From contig CM018683.1 in NCBI GenBank assembly GCA_009363875.1, positions 62,683,207 to 62,747,206 of the forward strand: a stretch of DNA of 64,000 bases, in the 5' to 3' direction. Source of the DNA: Mikania micrantha. Lineage: Eukaryota > Streptophyta > Magnoliopsida > Asterales > Asteraceae. Position numbers and translations under genes: made by a program. How positions within the stretch are numbered: the stretch's first letter is position 1; each line of letters opens with the position of its first letter. Of this stretch, positions 1 through 10,630 are shown piece by piece. The notes under the pieces are model-generated. The model was not told the origin of the DNA. It ran no database searches and worked only from the letters and a program-made list of their open reading frames with translations.

Positions 1-60
1 TTATATATATATATATATATATATATTTATGTATGTACATGTGCATGTATATGTGTGTGT
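1..60. repeat. AT / GT microsatellite
   Basis: The window opens in an (AT)n run that grades into a TATG/TGTG-rich tract. It is simple-sequence DNA with no coding potential, and its left end lies outside the window. Confidence 0.8.
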
Positions 61-354
61 AATAAACATCTTAAAATTATTGAAAAATCTAAGTTAACGT
101 ATTTTCATTTAACTAACCCCTTCGGTCTCTATTATCTTTATTTAAGGCTCATATGTTGTATTAAAATGAAAAATGATGATGATAATATTACTGATTTATA
201 AGATGATCTTCAATCAAAGTTCATTCATCATACTTTTTAGACTAGTTTTGTTGTTTTGATAATGGTTTACTTTTAGATTGTGATTTTGACTTTTAAAATT
301 TGAATTTCAAATGGACTATGATCTTTGGCATCATTATATTAAACGTTTTTTTAT

Positions 355-529
355 AAAACTGTAAAACCGCAAAAACCGAACCGTAAAACCGTGAAACCGC
401 CAATACTGGTCGGTTTGGTTTACACAACTTAATTGGTCGGTTTGGTTTGTCATTTTTTGAAACCGCAATTAGTGGTTTGGTTTAAAATTTTTTGCAAAAC
501 CGACCGAACCGCACCGCGGACATCCCTAC
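355..529. mobile_element. right end of a hAT-like element (partial)
   Basis: The segment is crowded with AAACCGAACCG and CGGTTTGGTTT motifs on both strands and ends in gcggacatccct followed by a. Dense short motifs of this kind next to a TAGGGATGTCC-type terminus (minus-strand reading) are typical of plant hAT ends. The other terminus would lie further left or outside the window, so no TSD can be tested. It interrupts the minus-strand LTR-element remnant that follows. Confidence 0.4.
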
Positions 530-981
530 GCCATACCATCCGCATTCTCCAATGTCGCTGATCGGATGCTTTCTAATTCTGCCGAATGTTTTCCTGCTGC
601 AGATTCCAACCAAATCAACGACTAATCATGCTTGTGCACACGTTGCTCCAATGTCTGATTATGAGTCGCCATCTTTCTAACTTCACCAATTGATCGTATC
701 TACTTGATCATATGATTACAAATACTAAAATCAGAAGCTACAGAGGAATGGTTAGCTCTGATACCAATTTGTTAGCTACAAATTGATAGTAGGAATCAAA
801 GGAAGAAAGTGAGTTTCAGTTCATAGCTAACTTCCAAAAAATTACAAGTCGACCAGTTATACTCAACTAATTAACGGTCTAGCTAATTAATTAACGACTT
901 ATTACAGAATTAACATTTCTAATCCTTTATTTATCAGATTATTACAACTTTAACCCTCTGCTTATTCAATTACAACTAACA
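530..981 (-). mobile_element. 5' end of a minus-strand LTR retrotransposon (LTR, PBS, gag start)
   Basis: Read on the minus strand, a 212-bp LTR (981 down to 770) is bounded by TGTTAG/CTAACA inverted ends. It is followed by a primer-binding site complementary to initiator tRNA-Met (766 down to 754, tggtatcagagct), then a degraded reading frame starting at 672 (MATHNQTLEQRV..., stop after 16 codons, then open again in the same frame). The frame resembles the Glu/Ala-rich coiled start of a gag protein. The element is cut at about 530 by the hAT-like end. Superfamily is not decidable from this piece. Confidence 0.5.
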
Positions 982-2214
982 CATACATTTAATCCTAGCC
1001 CCAAAATGAAAAACATTATGACACATGGTAATATTCTTTCACATTATTTTGTTAAAGAATGTCTTCTTGATGTACGCCAACTTATTAAAACTTATAAAAA
1101 GTGGTATTATACATGCATTATTTTAATCGCATATTTGACTTGTGTATGTAAATGGATATTAGTAAGTAGAATTTCACACTTTTTGGGTTTGAAAGTTGTA
1201 TTATATTGCAATTGATGAAGTATGCTTGCTTTTGAGAAAAAAAAAAAACAACAAAACAAAAAAATGAATTAGACATTATTGTTGCATTCCACTATTGGTT
1301 CAGTGAACAATTTCAAATTCATGTTTCTACCATCATGTATTTTTAAATAAACGATGGGTTTTGAGCTGGCTATACTCAATGGGTATTTATAGTAAAGTAA
1401 CCAAAACCCGCGGGTGACAGGTAATTACTGATAGATACCCAATAGGTTTTAGGCTGAGTTTGGGATAAACTTTTATAATCAAGTATGGGGTTGAGATTAA
1501 CCAAAACCTATAGAGTATCTATTGAGTAATTACACGTTAAGTATTGTACATAACCGTGGTGTCAAGAACAACCGTTTACTTAAATACCTGTTGGATATGC
1601 CCAGTTCAAAACCTGTCAGGTATGTATATAGTAACTATTAATAAATTACACTTATCATGATCACCCTAAATTTCCTAAATAACTAAAATATATCAAGTAG
1701 ATACCATGGTTGTGCTTTGTGATGTTAACATTAATATGCTTAAGTATGTTAAAAGAAGACTATGAAGTTATCATGTCCCGGCTTCAAATATTGAAGCACA
1801 CGTGAAACGAACACAAAGCAAAGGTATGTTCAAAAAACCCACAAATGTTTTGCCGTTAACAAAATGAACGTTTACTTACCCTGATTCTTTTATAACATAA
1901 ATACAAAATACAAAAGATAAAGGGTTTAGTTTATATGTTTGCCCATGCACCCAAATCATGCTCCTACCTATTCAATTTTTGAATTATTTTAGTGTCCATT
2001 AATCTAGTTTTCATATACATTAAAGTATATTAGTGGCCAATTGGCCATGTGGCAAGAAGTGAGTAGGTACCAAGAATGACATGCATTTATGAAAACATAT
2101 AGATGATGATGAACCCAAAACATAACAAAAACATTGTCTTAAAATCTAAAAAGTCAATTGATCTAATCAGACTGAAATTTAATCCCTCGTGTTCTTTTAC
2201 ACCATGGTCAAAGT
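982..2214. other. AT-rich intergenic DNA, no gene seen
   Basis: Only short chance frames occur. Around 1380-1630 there are scattered acccgcgggt, gatacccaa and acctgtcaggta motifs that could be a decayed hAT-like element, but no terminal repeats or TSD could be read. This stretch lies downstream of the Rit1-like gene, which reads leftward and ends at 2215. Confidence 0.4.
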
Positions 2215-5200
2215 CTAAGTCAAAATACTTTGACCCGCAAGAAAATTATAGACTTGCTTTAGATTACCTCTTGATGGTCGCGCATTTACAATGTATTTTG
2301 CATACAAATACTAGTCGTTGACGCATATCTATCTTCGTTATCTGTGCCTCCTTAAAGAATTTCCCATCATCGTATGCACCTGTTAAGAATAGTAACCTTT
2401 ATTCACCATCGACATTATATAATTCTTGTGATTTTTAAAAGTTAGAAAAATGGATGGATGATTAAGGATTAAGTGGGTGTTTGGTATTGATAATTGGAAG
2501 TGATTTTTAATAACTTAGGAACAAAATAAGTTTTTTGATATAGAAGAAAAGGGCCATAAGTACATAAGTTTTATCAGGCAATCCCAAATATTCCCATAAT
2601 GTATGAAAACTAGTAGGTTATCCCCGCGCGTTGCGGCGGGAGTTCCACCACTATTTCAAATATCAGAATGCAGGTGCGAATACAATCTCTTATATGAAAA
2701 CACAGATATAAAAACACGTCAATGTAGCGTAAAATCCTAAAGTGTATATGTTATAAAATTGTCCGGCACACTATAACAAAAAAAAAAAGATGCGTTTATT
2801 TGTAAAATCTAGCATCAATAAACACAACAAGCGTACCGAGTAAAATCCTACTTAGACCAACAATATAAATCAATATAAAACGAACAAATAAAATGGAAAA
2901 AAAAGTAATTATGACTTAAAGAAATACGAACATAAGATTGACAACTTATATTATTTAACTACTTTTATTATTTAAATAAAGAGCTTCTAGCCTAGTTATT
3001 ACCCTTGACTTCATTTTGGGATGTCTTGGGTTTAAATACGTGTCAAGATGTATCTGTAAAGGCAGTAGTAGGTTTACCCATTTATAGGATTCCTTATAGG
3101 GTAGGATCGAGCGTATGACTTAGAGCGTCAAATCCTATGAAACAGTTGAATTCTCGTCTAGAAAGTTTGCGTTCCAAGCCATTCAAAAAATAAAAATACT
3201 ATTATCATTTCCGTAATATCATTATTTAATTATCATTATTAAAAGGAAAGAAAACAAATAAAAAAAGGCCTTGTTGTAAAGAATCGAACCAACCACCTCT
3301 AGGACAATTAACCTAAGACTTAACCATTATTGCATCGCTTACATCATTGTTTTCTTTGAAATCTATATGTATTTATTCACTAATAATTATTATTTAAGTA
3401 TTTTTACTGTTCATTAGTAATGATTAGTTTTCCTTATTGTATATATATAATAATTTTTGGTTTGGTATTGATAATTGTGAATCATTTTCTGTCCCAATAT
3501 ATACTTAGTTTACAAATTTAGTGACAAAAAAAAAAAAAAAAAAAAAAAAACAGGTCAAGGGATTTATATGTGAAATTGTGAATTCAACAGAAGTCCTCAT
3601 GTTTTTTAAATAATTGCTATTACTATAATGCTATGTGTGTGAGCATATCTAGGGGGGGGGGGGGGGGAGAGGTTAGGATTAAGTATACATACCTTCAACA
3701 TTAAATAAAGAAATCAATATTGCCAAGCAAATGCAAACACTGATGTCTTCCCCTATAAAATTAGAGAAAGAATAACATTATTCAGCTGCTGGAAAACATG
3801 TGCAAGAGTCCAGGTGTCAAAATTTGAGCTATAATTATACTCAACATCTTTTAAAAAACGATGTTTCTTGCAAAAAACACCATGTACTTTCATTTTTGTC
3901 CTGTTTTAGTTATTGTACAATTGAGTTGCTGAAAATTGTTTATTTGCTGTTTGGGTCATCATAGGGCATGTTAAGTTGAACCAAACAGGAAAAAAAACCG
4001 TTAAAAGCAAGTCCACATAATGGCCATAAAAAGAGGGTGCTTCAGAAGAGACTCCTTACTCAGATAGTCAGATATGCCACAATGCTTTTATTTATCTATT
4101 TTTATGACTGTTTATTTTTTACACAAACAAAATTATACTTACTTCTAATGTCATACTTACAGCTATAAAACTCTAACCTTTAACTTAAAAAACTCAAAAA
4201 AATCTCCAAAAATTCTAAAAATCTCCAACCTTTATCAAATTCTCCAAAAACTCCTATCACTGATCTTGACATAAATCATGACCGTAAACAGGGTAAAAAG
4301 CCATCTTTTAATCAATTAAAGGCATAAAGAAGATTCAACTAAAACAGGACAAAATTAGAAACACATTCATACTTCAAATTTTAAATATCAATAAGAGGAG
4401 GTTGTTTGAAAAAAATAAATCCATGATGAATGCATTGAGGTGAAGCTTACCGCTGTTGCAGCAGACTGCAAGCCTCTTTCCCTTTTTCAAATGCAGTTCC
4501 GCAAAATTCAACGCAGAAGGAAGATTTCTTTGAAGAGAAAATCTATCATATTTTGAGTCCTGTAAAGGTAAAAGAGGTCATGGAAACATCTAGCAAGATA
4601 AGTAAAAAAGAATGAGAATATAATAGAAATAAGTGATGTGATGCATAGTGACATGGCGCACCATAACAGGCAGGTGCAAATAAGCTTCAGAATCCTCAAG
4701 GGTACAAAGAATCTGATTTTTGTCACAGTTCAATATGCTCTCAACATTTGATGACTTAAAATCTGCACCAAAATGGGTCATGATTGCCACTTCTAATCTC
4801 AACATCATCTAAATTTTCAATTGACAGCTTAGCTAAGATTATCAATTTATCATGCAAAACATATTTATATTTTCTAAATAGAGAGAACACTTACTATATT
4901 TGGTTGAACAAACTGCAAGATTGGTCAAACCCAACCAATATACTCCATGTTCACTATCTAATAAATCTCCACTAATTCCATTCTCCACAATTATGTCTAA
5001 TGGTTGGTCTTGAGACTGATTTGACCAGGTGCTTTCTGACTTTTTGGGTTTAACAGAAACCTGAGGAGCATTTTGTCCTCGTTGGGAATGAAACACTCTA
5101 TCTTTTTCAACGATATTAGCTACTGTTTGATTACATACATCAGGCCCAGAACTAATTATATCATAAACATTATTCCAAAATAAAACAGGTGTTAAACCTC

Positions 5201-6515
5201 GTGCCCAACTTTCTTCATCGTCCCCTGCTCCTGCTATGTAATTCCAACAAAATTCAGAGCTCGTTTTTTGTCGATATATATCACTTGAAGCAGATGCAGA
5301 AATAAGGATTATGGGTGTAAAATCCCAGTCGTTATAATCAGGAACTTCATTCAACCATATGACGGTTTTTTGTGAAATCCAAAGAGGGCGCAAAGGTTTC
5401 TTTAATAAAGATGAAATTGAAGCAATATCAACTCCACTTTTTTCCAAAACTGTGACCCATTCATTTAATTTAGAATCTATCCTTATTTTCTCTGTATCAG
5501 GCACCCAGAGAGGAAGATGTAGAGATGGGTCCCATTCAAGGGATTCTTGTACAGTAGTACCACAATTTTGGGCAGAAGAAGTACCCTAAAACCATGCAAA
5601 CAACACAATGATATAAATTTTATGCATGAAAGAAGTTAAACCAACTCATACAAGATAGGCTTAATTAGAAAGGTATTAGCTATATAACTAAGTTCATAGA
5701 TGCATCACTAACTATTCTCTAAAGCTAAACAATCATTTTGTACATTTCAAAAGATGCACCATACATGATATTTGATGATCATGGTAGAATAAAGAAACAA
5801 CTACTTACTCCCTCCTTTGGCTTATTGATCCCCTTCATTTTGTTTCTATAATTCAAAATTGCACGATTCAACACACAAGCCCAAATCGGTATGGTTTTTG
5901 ACATACTGTCTGGGAACCTCTTCCCTTTCCTAGTAGAATCAACGATCATACACCCTCCCCTCTGTCCTATCCAAAACAAAAGCAACCAAACCTCCAAATG
6001 TTATTATCTATCTAAATCAAATTCACTATACATAACTACAAAAATGGTTTTCTTATGATAATCAAATGGAGTCTTTACTGTAAAACTTTGACTCATAGAA
6101 TGATAGAAAAAGGTTTTAATGTATCACGATTTGTATTATTAACATATTGAATCTGTGGGGAGTTGGAACAATGCATCAATTTTGTTTCTAGATCATCATT
6201 CATGGCAGAGATGATTTTAGAAAAATAACCTGCGAGAGTCGCTGCATGGAGATTGAGGCGAGAGGTATTAAATGACAAGTTATTCGTATGGCCATCCGTC
6301 GATTTGAAGTAGCAACTCGAATGAAATTTCTTCGCGTACCATAGACCGCAACGCAGGTTAGCTACAAGTGGCAACTCCGGCCAAAGCTGAGCTATCTCGG
6401 AGACGAAGATTGAGTCCTCGTGAATCGAACTCAGAGAATTGAACAAAGAGCTTTGTTTTCTCTTAATCGTTCTCGAGGCTCTGTATATGCTCATTGACGC
6501 AGTATCGTCCGCCAT
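2215..6515 (-). CDS. tRNA A64-2'-O-ribosylphosphate transferase (Rit1-like), 7 exons, frameshift in last exon
   Basis: Rit1 enzymes add a ribosyl-phosphate to A64 of initiator tRNA-Met, which keeps it out of elongation. Exons read on the minus strand: 6230-6515, 5809-5966, 4895-5585, 4662-4762, 4451-4559, 3693-3752 and 2215-2379. All introns have GT/AG ends and the phases fit at every junction. The model is about 522 residues, close to yeast Rit1 (513). Family stretches include FVSEIAQLWPELPLVANLRC, YFKSTDGHTNNLSFNTSRLN and GCMIVDSTRKGKRFPDSMSK in exons 1-2, YIAGAGDDEESWARGLTPV in exon 3, and AYLHLP, DRFSL and the phosphatase-like VCCNSGEDISVC across exons 4-6. The start is the ATG at 6515, the first of the conserved frame. 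In exon 7 one extra base in an A run (plus 2296-2299) shifts the frame and leads to a stop about nine codons later. Beyond it the conserved NARPSRGNLKQVY end is still readable in the other frame down to TAG at 2215-2217. This is either an assembly error or a recent lesion. The family call is firm; functionality is open. Confidence 0.85.
2610..2640 (-). mobile_element. Helitron-like 3' terminus
   Basis: On the minus strand a GC-rich hairpin (cccgccgcaacgcgcgggg) is followed after several bases by CTAG and then T. That is the arrangement of Helitron 3' ends: hairpin, then CTRR, inserted between A and T. The opposite terminus (TC...) was not located with confidence; an A/T-rich run near 2980 is possible. 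Only the end is annotated. Confidence 0.4.
3255..3345 (-). mobile_element. tRNA-derived SINE-like segment
   Basis: The minus strand carries a box-A-like tggttaagtcttagg (3326 down to 3312) and a box-B-like ggttcgattc (3290 down to 3281) at tRNA-like spacing, followed by a T-rich tail. Pol III boxes plus a tail indicate a SINE rather than a tRNA gene, because no acceptor stem can be drawn. It lies in the last intron of the Rit1-like gene on the same strand. Confidence 0.45.
3527..3667. repeat. homopolymer tracts (A run, G run)
   Basis: An A run of just over 20 bases ends near 3550 and a G run of about 16 bases lies at 3652-3667. Both are prone to assembly error, so exact lengths should not be trusted. 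Confidence 0.75.
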
Positions 6516-6545
6516 TGATGAGGGTTGAAGCTGATCTGCGAGGTC

Positions 6546-6553
6546 TAGGGTTT
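6546..6553 (-). promoter_or_regulatory. telo-box-like motif upstream of the Rit1-like gene
   Basis: AAACCCTA on the minus strand lies about 31 bases before the ATG at 6515. Telo boxes are common near transcription starts of plant genes for translation and tRNA/rRNA metabolism, which fits the assigned role. The motif is short, so this is suggestive only. Confidence 0.35.
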
Positions 6554-6629
6554 TGTTGGGGATGTGCGTCAGTTTTATTACAACTTATTATTCGTTAACG
6601 CTAGGTGCTCGGTTTCGAGTATATTAGAA

Positions 6630-6850
6630 GAGAGAACATAAAGGAAAATAATAAAAAAAGAAATGAAAAGAGAGGAATTGAGTTCTTTCTTTTTATTTCC
6701 TTACAAATCGGAAGGAAAGGAAACGAAAACTAGGTAATTTTGCCTAGTTTTCCTTCCACTTCTCTTCCTTTCCCTCCTTAAATGAAACTCAGGAACAAAA
6801 TTTTTCTTATTTCCTTTCATTTCTCTCCTTTAATTAACTCGAGAACAGAG
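6630..6850. mobile_element. fold-back / MITE-like element
   Basis: A purine-rich left half (aaagaaatgaaaagagagg) faces a complementary pyrimidine-rich right half (cctttcatttctctcc). At the centre gaaaactagg (6725-6734) and cctagttttc (6743-6752) pair perfectly. This is fold-back architecture. No clear TSD was read. Confidence 0.4.
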
Positions 6851-7067
6851 CGTAAGAGTTCGGCTTAGGTTCACGGTTTTATTTTTTTAGGTCCTGTTTT
6901 AGATTGATTCAAAAAAAAACTTTTTGTTAAAAGATCTTATTAAAAATATGTTTTGGATTAGCTGTTTCAAAATTAATTTTCAAAATGACCAAAAATAACA
7001 TTTTTTTATTGAAACTATTTTAATGTTATTGGATAAAGGGTAAAGAGTGAGATATATTTGTAATTTT

Positions 7068-7253
7068 ATGTCATTAAGTCATAAGTTATTTTTTTAGCTT
7101 TTCGAAAACAACTTATCACCCTTTTACAAAAAGTTATTTTCAAAAGTCATTTTATGTCATTAAGTCATAAGTTATTTTAAAAAACTAAAATTTCTAGCTT
7201 TTCAAAAACAACTTATCACCCTTTTACAAAAAGTTATTTTCAAAAGTCATTTT
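7068..7253. repeat. two-copy direct repeat of about 90 bp
   Basis: The units at 7068-7153 and 7154-7253 both run from atgtcattaagtcataag to acaaaaagttattttcaaa plus agtcatttt; the second carries a short insertion. The surrounding 6900-7330 is full of AAGTTATTTT/AAAACAACTT motifs, as in AT-rich MITEs. Confidence 0.7.
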
Positions 7254-8317
7254 AGGTTTGACAAACAACTTATTGACATTTTAGCTCTTTGAAAAACCAA
7301 TAAGTCAGTTTTAGACGAAATCTCAAAAAAGGTCTTAATCAATGAATAGAACTTTCACTTAGATGTCTCCTATAAAACGTTCCCGTCAAAATTTCAACGT
7401 GTCCCAAACAGCTTTTAATTAGAAAAGTTTTCAAAATTTGGGATAGAAATGGGTCAAAATAGTGGTGCAAGTCAGAAGGTACAAATCTAAGCACCGATCA
7501 TGTACAGGTTGTTATGGTGTCAATCGGATGATTAGTAGTCATTTAAATAGTGCTTGGAAAGCTAAGTCAATGCACTTGATCATACGGCTTGAGTTTTCTC
7601 GGTTTCGTTCTGTTAAGATTAGGTTATGTTATATTAAAGTTACGACGTATTTTTGGTTTCAATTCAACAAGTCCTTTTGTGTGTCTAGTGGGATTAATCA
7701 AGAAACTTAAAAGGTTATACCTCTATGAAGTTGAAAATGATAAAAATAAAGAAGTCTGATCTTGAATCTTTCAATAAATGGTGGATTTGATTTTTGGCAA
7801 CTTGTGAAGAACATGACACCAGTTTTTGCAGCCAATAACAAAGTTTGGGTTTTTATGCAGCCACAACAATACTTCAAGAGGAAGTCTTGCACAATGTAAC
7901 GCCCGTCTCCCGGGACACGTCACTTTGTCGGATTTACCCATAAGCACAGTGATAAAATAGATATAACTCAACTGCAGCGGAAATAAAACATATTATACAT
8001 AGGTAAACCCGATTACATATATGTCACATAACCATTTTTATTTATCTATTTTTACAAAATAAACATCTATGTCAGTCTTCTCAAAACCAACAGCCAGCAT
8101 TCATCCATGGTCACTTATGTCAATTGTTTCTTGCCTCGACTAGCTGAGGCTTCACCATCTCTACCTAATGTACATGTTAAAATTTGTCAGCTTAAGCTGG
8201 TGAGTTCTAAGTTTAATAAACATCTTTAATTTCAAACAATAAATTTCAAAAGCACTTCACAAAAGCATACATCGACATACATGTATCATATTATATCAAC
8301 AACATTTATGTAAAAAT

Positions 8318-8430
8318 CTGTTTTACCCGAAGGTAACTCTGTTTTACCCGAAGGTAACTTCTTTACCCGAAGGTAACTTCTTTACCCGAAGGTAACTATG
8401 AAAAACTTTTATTCACCCGAAGGTGCTTTC
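8318..8430. repeat. short tandem repeat tttacccgaaggtaact
   Basis: Four close copies and one diverged copy of a unit of about 20 bp (core acccgaaggt) lie inside the outer solo LTR. There are no spacers of constant length, so it is a minisatellite of the LTR. Confidence 0.75.
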
Positions 8431-8572
8431 AAAATCTCTTTTTAAAAACTTTATAATAAGCACCGTAGTGCAAAAACCTTATTCGAAACACTGTCCTTAC
8501 CTCATACATATACACCGACTTTATCCTGTTATATCGAAGGAGCATACGACTACACACCTTCGGTATACTAGG

Positions 8573-10630
8573 TGTGACAGTTGCGTACGAAGAATTCGGC
8601 ATTAATGACGTGAGCACATTTGGTCGTGCTTGAAATCCACAAGGATTTAGTAACTTTTGTTATTGGGGATTGATAGTATGTGAAAGATGATGAACGTGGG
8701 CGAAAACCGCGCGCAAAACGGAGTTCGTATGCTCCCGGAATCGCGAAACGAAGTTTAAATCAAATATTGGAAGAAAAACACGCCAGGCGGTACGCCTAAC
8801 CCCCAACTCTCCAGTTCAGGCTATGCGCCCAGGGACTATGTCGGCAAAAATTTTGTTTAAACGATCAGAACGTCTGGAAAGACTCAAAAACGCAATTCTT
8901 CGACCCCAAGCGACCTCCAGGCGAAAAAATGGTTTCCTAACACCTTCATACTTCAAATCAAAGCCTTCTAAATATCCCGATCGTGCCACGGATCGTATTT
9001 TCAAGTCCTGATCGTTGTTATACGCGCAGAACTTCGTCAGAACAGGTAACAGTTCATTTTAACCTTCTAGTTTGATTTTGATTGATTAGATCTTGATTTT
9101 GAACGTAATGAGATAGTTAGGATTGTTGATTATTGCCTAGATGATGGCTAGGATTGATTATAAACGAAGAACACGAAGTTCTAACGGTTAAATCCTTGTT
9201 TTGATCCGTTGTAATGCCCGATTTTCATGAAATCATACCCATGATTATAATGGTTTAAACCATTTGATTATGACAATGTAGGTGATTAGTTTGATTAATC
9301 TTTGAAATGCAAAGGTTAAATCCAAGTGTTTCAAACTAATCATAATCATTAACATACTCATTGGAATGATTATCTGATGTTTGTGATAACAGTCAGATTA
9401 GTATGTTAAATCTGGTTATTTCACCTATTCTAATGCTACATTGTGATATTTCATGATATTTGGGTAATCAATAATAAGGATTAATCACTCCTAAGCCATT
9501 AAATCATCTAGAAACTGTTTTAGCATTATAATCAACAACATTAACTATTTGGTTAATCTGAGATTATTCTGATTAATCTAGAGTGTCATCAACTTTTTGT
9601 TAGGAATCTAATGCAATGTAGGTTCCTACATTATCATACATTGTATGATATGACATTAAATTAATTAAATAGATAATTAATATCGAGTTGATGATTTACT
9701 AAGCAATGTCTTTGACATTGAACGTTCAGAAGGATCTAATCAGTAAACTAGAATATAAATAACTTATTAAATATAATTAAATGCAGAATCATCTCTGTAC
9801 TATCAGTTTGGTGATACTCTGCTACCCTATTATCATCAGGTGAGTTTCGTACAACCCCTTTTATTTTTAATCTTTTATAAACATCGGGGAAACTTTGCAA
9901 ACTGTTGTCTGAACATATGATATGCATCAATGATATCTGTGTGATTTCATGTGGTTTTGTGGGATTTCATGGGATTTTGCCTGTAGACTGAACTCTATCA
10001 TGACACTGAAAGTCCTCATTTTTGAACTGTATCTAGTGAACCCATGTGTGGCCGAGCAGAAAACATTGATAGTACTATTGGTTGACACCCCATTCGCTGG
10101 GAGGATTGCATCTCCCCTTGTGTGAATGTTTGTTATCTGTTTCTTGAACTTCTTAATGGTATGATAGACATTAAGATAATGAGGCATTAAGATATGTACC
10201 GACGGGTAATATCTTGAGACAGACTAGACGTCCGAAAGGAACTAGATACAGGTCCCATGGTTATCCAGAACTGAACTTTTAAGAACGTGCTTATCATATC
10301 ATATTGTTTTAAAATGAACTGTCGAACTCACCAGCTTTGTGCTGACGTTTCAAACTCAAACCTTTTTGCAGGTAAGCAGTAATAGCCGGTGAGGATGCAC
10401 TTTTGAGATATTTGCACTTTAATAATTAGTATTGTAATTAAATAAATATAGTTGTAATGTGGTGGTGATTGCGACACCCTGGTAATGTATTTACTTTAAG
10501 TTAATCTGTGTGCTTATGATATTGGTTCAAGTAAGTCACACCTCACCTCGGAGACATCACCACTATGCTTCCGCAACCGGTTCAGTGACGTCAGACCAGA
10601 CTGGAGGTGACGAGGGGTGGGGGTGTGACA
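8573..10630 (+). mobile_element. solo LTR nested in a solo LTR (TSD ctagg)
   Basis: It starts TGTGACAGTTG and ends GGGGGTGTGACA, flanked by identical ctagg at 8568-8572 and 10631-10635. The 2058 bp contain no PBS or polyprotein. Its end has the CACCAGC...GCAGGTAAGCAG style of the other gypsy LTRs on the plus strand. It inserted into the older minus-strand LTR and itself collapsed to a solo LTR. It holds a hairpin GGGAG-gattgcat-CTCCC at 10099-10116 inside an outer stem CATTC/GAATG. Confidence 0.82.

Larger units (their letters stand above)
2380..3692 (-). other. last intron of the Rit1-like gene, filled with repeats
   Basis: This 1.3-kb intron is far longer than most of the others in the gene. 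It contains a Helitron-like terminus (2610-2640), a tRNA-derived SINE-like segment (about 3255-3345), an A run (3527-3550) and a G run (3652-3667). The acceptor is at 2380-2381 and the donor is gtatgt next to 3693. Confidence 0.7.

Noticed and set aside
7750..7894. Open stretch (GGFDFWQLVKNMTPVF...) apparently continuing after the solo LTR at 12097
   Set aside because: Only about 60 codons, no recognised family, and a stop directly after the junction. Too weak to call a disrupted exon.
8318..8430. Regular short repeats that might suggest a CRISPR array
   Set aside because: Units are adjacent or nearly so, without unique spacers of constant size, and the context is a plant LTR.
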